Positions 22,627 to 27,161 of a DNA stretch of 27,161 nucleotides are shown in pieces. The translations under genes were made by a program, and so were the position numbers. The number at the start of each line of letters is the position of its first letter. Positions within the stretch are counted from its first letter, which is position 1. The notes under the pieces are model-generated. The model searched no databases. It saw only the letters and a program-made list of their open reading frames with translations, and had not been told where the DNA came from. The stretch covers positions 1 through 27,161 of the forward strand of contig CAYFGZ010000045.1 of NCBI GenBank assembly GCA_964342575.1. The letters run 5' to 3'. The stretch comes from GCA-002701455 sp964342575. GTDB lineage: Bacteria > Pseudomonadota > Alphaproteobacteria > Thalassobaculales > Thalassobaculaceae.

Positions 22627-24402
22627 TTACTCAGGGTCAGTAAATGACTCCTCAAATGCTTTCATTATCGGGTATGTGAAGTAAGTGATAAGTGTTCGTT
22701 TTCCAACTTTTATGTCAGCAGATGCCTGCATCCCCTGCGATAAGACAAAGTCTGCTGGCATATTAGACTCTTTTACACTTTGAGTTTTGACCCTACCTCT
22801 ATAGAAAACCCCTTTATCACCGGCCAACGATTCGTTGAAAGTATCTTTCGAAATAAATACTAACTCGCCATCCAATCCACCAAATTCCTGAAACGGCATC
22901 GCATCAAGTTTGACCGACACCTCCATTCCTATTCGCATATCACTGATTTCTTTAGAATCGATGTCTACCTCAAGAAACAGGGGTTGATTTGTCTGCACAA
23001 GCGTTATTATAGGATCTCCCTCCCGCACGTTGCCTCCACTAGCGACAGCGGGGATGTCGAGAACAACTCCATCACCTGGGGATTTAACAATTATATTATC
23101 CACGAGGCGCTTCAATTTTATTTGCTCCTGTTGAAGTTGCATCAACTCCTCATTTTTCCCAGTTATTTCAGCTGTTAGACTTGATGCCCATTGCGCTATG
23201 AATGCTTGTTTATCAGCATTAAGCGTCGTTATCTCCGAATTCAACTTTGTAATAGCGCTTTCGGAATTAAAGTGCGACTTCTCCGCATTTAGAAGTTGGT
23301 CTTTTGCCTGCAAGTATTTGAGAAGGGAACCTATCTTTCTATCGTACAAGTCTTTTTGAACTTTGGTGAGTTTTCTCTTAATTTCTGCTTGCTTTTCTGA
23401 AATTTTCAATAGCTCTTTGGAGGATCGATATTCGTTTCTCAGTTTAGTCAATTTGGAATTAAACGATTTATTTTTTTCTCTATATTCCGATACTTTCTTT
23501 ACTAGAGTATTTTTATATAAATCGCTCAATTTCGCCGTCATGTTCCGGAGCTTTAATTTTTCGACAGTATCAAAATATAGTTGGTCGAGATTAAATTTGG
23601 CATTCAGTTTTCTCGGATCGTCGACAAGTGTTTGTTCCATATTCAACCGAATCAATGACTGATAGATATTATCGATCTTCTCCTGATTCTGTTTGAGATT
23701 AACATTGACCACAGTATCATCGAGATAAGCAACAATTTGCCCCTTGGAAACACTATCGCCTCGCTCCACCTCGACAGTTTTCACAACTGAGCTAGCACTT
23801 GCTTCAACAACTAAGTTTGGTGTAGCCGTCATGAACTCCCCACGGGCGGACACTGTGGTATCAATTTCATTAAGAGAAGCAAATACCACCCCCAAAATAA
23901 AGAAAGATAGAAGGCTCAACGTAGAAATCAGCAAAGGCTTGGACGGCCCTTGCCTGTATATTGCATCGGTATCATCTATTTCAAATTCTGTGCTAGCGTC
24001 TCTACTGTCCAACTCAATAGGTTCCGTTGGACTCGAGTCGTTATCCATACTTTCATATCGTGCCACTAACTGGTTGGATACACGAAGATTCTCGGAAATC
24101 GTTTTCATTATTCTGATAGCGGCTTCTGGATTTTGTCGAAGATAGTTGACGAAACTTTCTGCAGTTACCTCCGTTACTACTGTATCGACTTTTGCCCGGG
24201 CACCGGCGCTACGGGGATTGCCGTCGATCAGAGCCATCTCCCCAAATATTGTGGGCGCCTCTAATTCAGCCAAAACTTGCTCGCCGCTGGCCCCGTGCTT
24301 AACAATTTCAACTACACCCGACTTAATGATATAACCATAAACAGCGCTTTCTCCCTCTCGGAAAATATATTCACCGTTTGCGTAAGATTGATCACCAGCC
24401 AT
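22627..24402 (-). CDS. HlyD-family membrane fusion protein with N-terminal cyclic-nucleotide-binding domain
   Basis: A 591-residue fusion. Residues 1-115 form a Crp-like cyclic nucleotide-binding domain. Its phosphate-binding cassette FGEMALIDGNPRSAGA (53-68) keeps the Gly-Glu and Arg-Ser-Ala positions that bind cAMP or cGMP. After an acidic linker comes one membrane segment at about 157-177 (LLISTLSLLSFFILGVVFAS). The HlyD parts follow: a lipoyl half (VVKTVEVERGDSVSKGQIVAYLDD), a long coiled coil at about 235-430, the second lipoyl half (IIVKSPGDGVVLDIPAV) and a beta-barrel. It is the periplasmic adaptor of a type I secretion system. It lies 35 bases after the ABC exporter gene; no outer-membrane TolC gene is in the window. 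The N-terminal domain faces the cytoplasm, so export could be nucleotide-gated (inference). Confidence 0.9.
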   Translation of the reverse strand: MAGDQSYANGEYIFREGESAVYGYIIKSGVVEIVKHGASGEQVLAELEAPTIFGEMALIDGNPRSAGARAKVDTVVTEVTAESFVNYLRQNPEAAIRIMKTISENLRVSNQLVARYESMDNDSSPTEPIELDSRDASTEFEIDDTDAIYRQGPSKPLLISTLSLLSFFILGVVFASLNEIDTTVSARGEFMTATPNLVVEASASSVVKTVEVERGDSVSKGQIVAYLDDTVVNVNLKQNQEKIDNIYQSLIRLNMEQTLVDDPRKLNAKFNLDQLYFDTVEKLKLRNMTAKLSDLYKNTLVKKVSEYREKNKSFNSKLTKLRNEYRSSKELLKISEKQAEIKRKLTKVQKDLYDRKIGSLLKYLQAKDQLLNAEKSHFNSESAITKLNSEITTLNADKQAFIAQWASSLTAEITGKNEELMQLQQEQIKLKRLVDNIIVKSPGDGVVLDIPAVASGGNVREGDPIITLVQTNQPLFLEVDIDSKEISDMRIGMEVSVKLDAMPFQEFGGLDGELVFISKDTFNESLAGDKGVFYRGRVKTQSVKESNMPADFVLSQGMQASADIKVGKRTLITYFTYPIMKAFEESFTDPE

Positions 24403-24437
24403 ACTAAATCTCTTTATAAATCAGGGTAATAATTCCT

Positions 24438-26579
24438 TTAAATACCGGATAATTTCTGGTCCATTGTCCACAACTCTTTATACAACGGGCACGTTTCTAA
24501 CAAGGTATCATGTTTCCCTTGCCCAACAACAACCCCTTTTTCTAACACTATAATCTGCTCAAATTCGGCTGTAAGACGCATATCGTGCGTTGCCATCATC
24601 ACCGTCTTTAATTCTGAAATTTTTGGAAAATTCTCGAAAAAGCTAATTTGGGTAGCTTTATCAAAATTTACAAGCGCTTCATCCAGCAATAGGATCCGTG
24701 GTCTAGCCATCAATCCCCTTGCAAGCGCAACGGTCACCCTATTACCTTGAGAAAGCGGCAGACCAAACTGGTTTATTTCGGTTGATATCCCGTCCGGCAG
24801 CTCTTCAAGGACCTTTGATAATCCAGAAATTTCCAGAATTTCCTGAAACTCTCTTTCACTAATATTTGGCTGAATTTTACGTAGGTTTTCCTCAATTGTA
24901 GCACCAAAAAATACCGGCTTTGCGTCTATTAAAGTAGTTTGACTTCGATAATTGTCTAAGCTCAAGTATCTTATATTTTGGCCGTCTATTTCCATGGTTC
25001 CAGTATTGGGCCTCAAAAACCCCTGGCAAAGCCGTAAAAACGTTGTTTTCCCAGATCCCGAGGGGCCTACCACAGCAACTTTAGTTCGAGGTTCTATTTC
25101 TAAATTGAGATTATTGAGAGCCAAAGCGTCATCAAATTTAACCACCACATCGCGGCAAACCACTCCACCCTTAACTACATGTTGGTTCCCGGCTCCCAAT
25201 CTTTCTGTGGGACCATTCCAAGTCGTGGCTACTGAGTCAATTGTGGTCTTAAAATTTGTGAGATCAGCAAAGAACGTGAAAATGGCCGTAACTGGAGACA
25301 CCAGTTTCCCAGCAAGCATATTACACGAGATTATTGCCCCGGCTGACAGGTTGCTTCCCAGAACCAGCAAAACACCGGTAAAGACCAGTACAATTGTCAT
25401 AACTTGCGTCAGCGTTGAATTAACATTGGTGACCACCAAATTGGATATTTGACTTCCTACAGCCCGACGGATGCTGCTGGAAGATATTTGGCGCCATTCC
25501 CGTCTTTGTGTTGGCTCTAAGGAAAAAGCCTTGATCGTTTCAATTCCAGCAACGCTGGCTTGTACCGTTCTTCTTTTCGATGCCTCAATCGGACCTGTTA
25601 TTTTACCCTCTTCCTTTTGCCTCCACCTTCCGAACAGCGTAATTGCTCCTATTAAAATGGTGAAACATGCAACAATAAGAGCAAGAAAAGGGCTGTAACC
25701 AAACAAAACGGGCATAAATACTAGAAGCCCCGTAGCGTCGAATATAGTTGTTAAAACCTGCCTTGATATAAAGTTTTTAATGGTTAACGGAGACTGCAGA
25801 ATCCCCTCAAATTCGGAGGGTGACCCCGTTTGAAACGTAGATGCTGGAAGCGACATCACCTTATCGAAAACATCTCCCGACAGGCGTGCCTCGATGGATG
25901 TAGATATAAAGTTTATTACATAGTCCCGAACAAATCCTAATATACCGTTAAATACCAAGGCTCCAAGAACGCCCGCAGCCAAAATGTAAAGCGTACCAAC
26001 GGCACCATAATTCAGGACCTTATCCAAGGATATTTGAATAAACACGATAGGGGCGAGGCCTAATAGATGGGTCAAGATCGAAACGATGAACGTGACACCG
26101 AGTAAACCTTTGAATCGATATATTTCTGGGATAAACCAAGTCCAATCGAAGAGACGGTCCTGCGAATCCACCCCGGTTTCCCGACTTACCAGAAATACCG
26201 TTCCATTCCAGGAACGTTTAAAATCTTTTTCTGATTCGACAACCACCTGGTTGGTCGGGTCCAAAGGATCAATCGATTGAAATTCAACCTCATCGGTTTC
26301 TGGATTATTTTTACAGCTTATAAGTATCTTCGAAGTGCCGTCTCTCTGAAGCGCCACGCAGGGAAAATAATATGACCGTTCAGTCAGCGGTCGAAGTCCC
26401 GGTTTTAAAAATTGCAGCTTTATCCCTTGCTCTTTGAAAGTACTTTCTAACTCCCTCATGGATGCTAACTGGCCACGGGAAATCTTTTCCTCTATTTGCT
26501 CAGCCGTTACCCGAATACCAAATTGGCGTGCCAAAGCAATCGTGCTTAGAGATAGAGACCGAAGGGATCTTTGATTCAT
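24438..26579 (-). CDS. Type I secretion ABC exporter with C39-like (peptidase-inactive) domain
   Basis: A 713-residue half-transporter in three parts. Residues 1-130 are a peptidase C39-like domain in which the position of the catalytic cysteine (normally DCG) is occupied by LSLS-type residues, so it is probably a substrate-docking CLD. About 150-440 is the membrane domain with several hydrophobic helices. About 475-700 is the ATPase, with Walker A GPSGSGKT (505-512), Walker B ILLLDEA (D633, E634) and H665. The signature is LSQGN instead of LSGGQ, the Q-loop glutamine is replaced (LIDAKPVFFG), and the D-loop reads LVNFD. The ATG at 26579 has AAGG about ten bases upstream; a GTG at 26606 is also open. 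The HlyD partner follows. Confidence 0.9.
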   Translation of the reverse strand: MNQRSLRSLSLSTIALARQFGIRVTAEQIEEKISRGQLASMRELESTFKEQGIKLQFLKPGLRPLTERSYYFPCVALQRDGTSKILISCKNNPETDEVEFQSIDPLDPTNQVVVESEKDFKRSWNGTVFLVSRETGVDSQDRLFDWTWFIPEIYRFKGLLGVTFIVSILTHLLGLAPIVFIQISLDKVLNYGAVGTLYILAAGVLGALVFNGILGFVRDYVINFISTSIEARLSGDVFDKVMSLPASTFQTGSPSEFEGILQSPLTIKNFISRQVLTTIFDATGLLVFMPVLFGYSPFLALIVACFTILIGAITLFGRWRQKEEGKITGPIEASKRRTVQASVAGIETIKAFSLEPTQRREWRQISSSSIRRAVGSQISNLVVTNVNSTLTQVMTIVLVFTGVLLVLGSNLSAGAIISCNMLAGKLVSPVTAIFTFFADLTNFKTTIDSVATTWNGPTERLGAGNQHVVKGGVVCRDVVVKFDDALALNNLNLEIEPRTKVAVVGPSGSGKTTFLRLCQGFLRPNTGTMEIDGQNIRYLSLDNYRSQTTLIDAKPVFFGATIEENLRKIQPNISEREFQEILEISGLSKVLEELPDGISTEINQFGLPLSQGNRVTVALARGLMARPRILLLDEALVNFDKATQISFFENFPKISELKTVMMATHDMRLTAEFEQIIVLEKGVVVGQGKHDTLLETCPLYKELWTMDQKLSGI

Positions 26580-26720
26580 AAGTGCCGACCTTATTTTTAA
26601 CCGCACATGCTACTTAACTCTCAAAGTTTATTCTTAAAGCGATTTTAAGAGGAAGTCTATATCAAGCGTAATATGACATTAAAGGCGGTTATTTTCTTCC
26701 CGACGCCACGTTTAATAAAA

Positions 26721-26746
26721 AGGGTCAAAGCTAACGCCTTGACCCT
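26721..26746 (-). terminator. Rho-independent terminator downstream of the glycine-rich gene
   Basis: AGGGTCAA (26721-26728) pairs with TTGACCCT (26739-26746) around a ten-base loop. On the reverse strand the stem is followed by TTTTATTAAA (26720-26711). It lies 42 bases after the stop of the glycine-rich gene and 141 bases before the exporter start, so the two are separate transcripts, or the terminator attenuates readthrough. Confidence 0.8.
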
Positions 26747-26787
26747 CTCCTATTCAAAGTTACGAATGGAAATTAGGTTAAATTTAA

Positions 26788-27161
26788 TTAACCCATTCCA
26801 GCTGTGGGATCCGGCACGTCAGTTCCCTCAGCAGGCTCTGCTGCATCACCTGGCACTTGATCAGCCGCGTCGGATGGCGTGCCAGCTTCTGGTGCGCCGG
26901 TAGCACCTCCTTGCTCCATACCTGCATCAATTGCCGCAGTAAGGGTCTCGTCAAGACCACCCTCTCCTCCATCGGGACCTCCTGGTCCACCTGGACCGCC
27001 GGCCATCGCACCACCAGCAGGGTCTCCTGGAACAGGACCACCGGCAACACCGTCACCGCCTGGACCGGGTTCCACACCCATCGCCCCAAAAGCATCGCCC
27101 AGAGCAGCCATGTCACCGCCTGGACCGTCGGCCATCGCACCACCAGCAGGGTCTCCTGGAA
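26788..27161 (-). CDS. Acidic Gly/Pro/Ala-rich repeat protein, C-terminal part
   Basis: The reverse frame ending at TAA 26788 is open to the window edge, giving 123 visible residues with the start outside. It is rich in Gly, Ala, Pro, Asp and Glu, and contains no Lys, Arg, His, Cys, Trp, Tyr or Asn and a single Phe. Repeated PGDPAGGAMA followed by D/G-GPGG units mark the first half. A less repetitive, possibly helical part (LDETLTAAIDAGMEQG) and an acidic tail ending in DPTAGMG follow. A second reverse frame is also open, but this one has the strong GNN codon pattern of real genes. G+C is far above the flanks. I do not recognise a family. Standing just upstream of a type I exporter, it may be its cargo; no RTX nonapeptides (GGxGxD) are seen. 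Confidence 0.6.
   Translation of the reverse strand, partial: PGDPAGGAMADGPGGDMAALGDAFGAMGVEPGPGGDGVAGGPVPGDPAGGAMAGGPGGPGGPDGGEGGLDETLTAAIDAGMEQGGATGAPEAGTPSDAADQVPGDAAEPAEGTDVPDPTAGMG
26992..27161. repeat. 129-base-period direct repeat in the glycine-rich gene
   Basis: The 41 bases at 26992-27032 recur at 27121-27161 with one mismatch, exactly 129 bases (43 codons) apart, so the reading frame is kept. A 16-base segment at 27052-27067 also recurs exactly at 27112-27127, 60 bases on. The second 41-base copy is cut by the window edge, so more units may follow. Confidence 0.85.

Noticed and set aside
26784..27161. Second open reverse-strand frame in the glycine-rich region (Val/Leu/Trp-rich protein)
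   Set aside because: It is open only because the repeats lack stops in several frames. The other frame has the strong GNN codon pattern and a sensible composition.

Overview
The window reads as a chromosome segment of an AT-rich alphaproteobacterium (roughly 40-45% G+C by eye). The evidence is the arrangement dnaG-rpoD, the run murA / DUF2948 / hisG (short form) / hisD / infA / maf / RNase E-G / yacG, the DUF1045-phnM pairing, and the housekeeping protein sequences themselves. I cannot name the genus. Start codons are unusually mixed, with many TTG and GTG starts that are supported by Shine-Dalgarno spacing or by family alignment.

Layout. 1-1734: the start of an N-acyl-D-amino-acid deacylase running off the left edge, divergent from an enolase-superfamily (mandelate racemase subgroup) enzyme. 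1786-5653: rpoD and dnaG, transcribed leftwards. 5771-8202: phnM (leftwards), and rightwards a DUF1045 2H-phosphoesterase-like gene overlapping a GNAT acetyltransferase; this is a fragment of phosphonate (C-P lyase) metabolism without the core lyase genes. 8381-9313: a puuE-type allantoinase with a TTG start. 9329-15644: a long leftward housekeeping block (murA, DUF2948, hisG, hisD; then infA, maf, rng-like, yacG). 15751-16124: a small basic 45-aa protein and tRNA-Thr(GGT).

16276-21355 is the most interesting part. It is a tight leftward five-gene set: an APS-kinase-like kinase, a SAM methyltransferase, a PEP-synthase-like protein, a class C26 amidotransferase-like hydrolase and a LicC-like nucleotidyltransferase. 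Together these match, enzyme class by enzyme class, the Campylobacter jejuni pathway for O-methyl phosphoramidate capsule decoration (Cj1415 to Cj1418 plus a methyltransferase). The inferred route is glutamine, to N-phospho-glutamine, to CDP-glutamine, to cytidine diphosphoramidate, to its 3'-phosphate. No phosphoramidate transferase or capsule gene is in the window, so the final acceptor is unknown.

21636-27161: an amidohydrolase, then a type I secretion pair. The membrane fusion protein carries an N-terminal cyclic-nucleotide-binding domain, and the ABC exporter has a peptidase-dead C39-like domain and divergent ATPase motifs. Upstream of a clear terminator lies the end of a Gly/Pro/Ala/Asp-rich repeat protein with no basic residues, running off the right edge, which is a possible export substrate. 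All functional calls come from reading motifs by eye; no database search was run.
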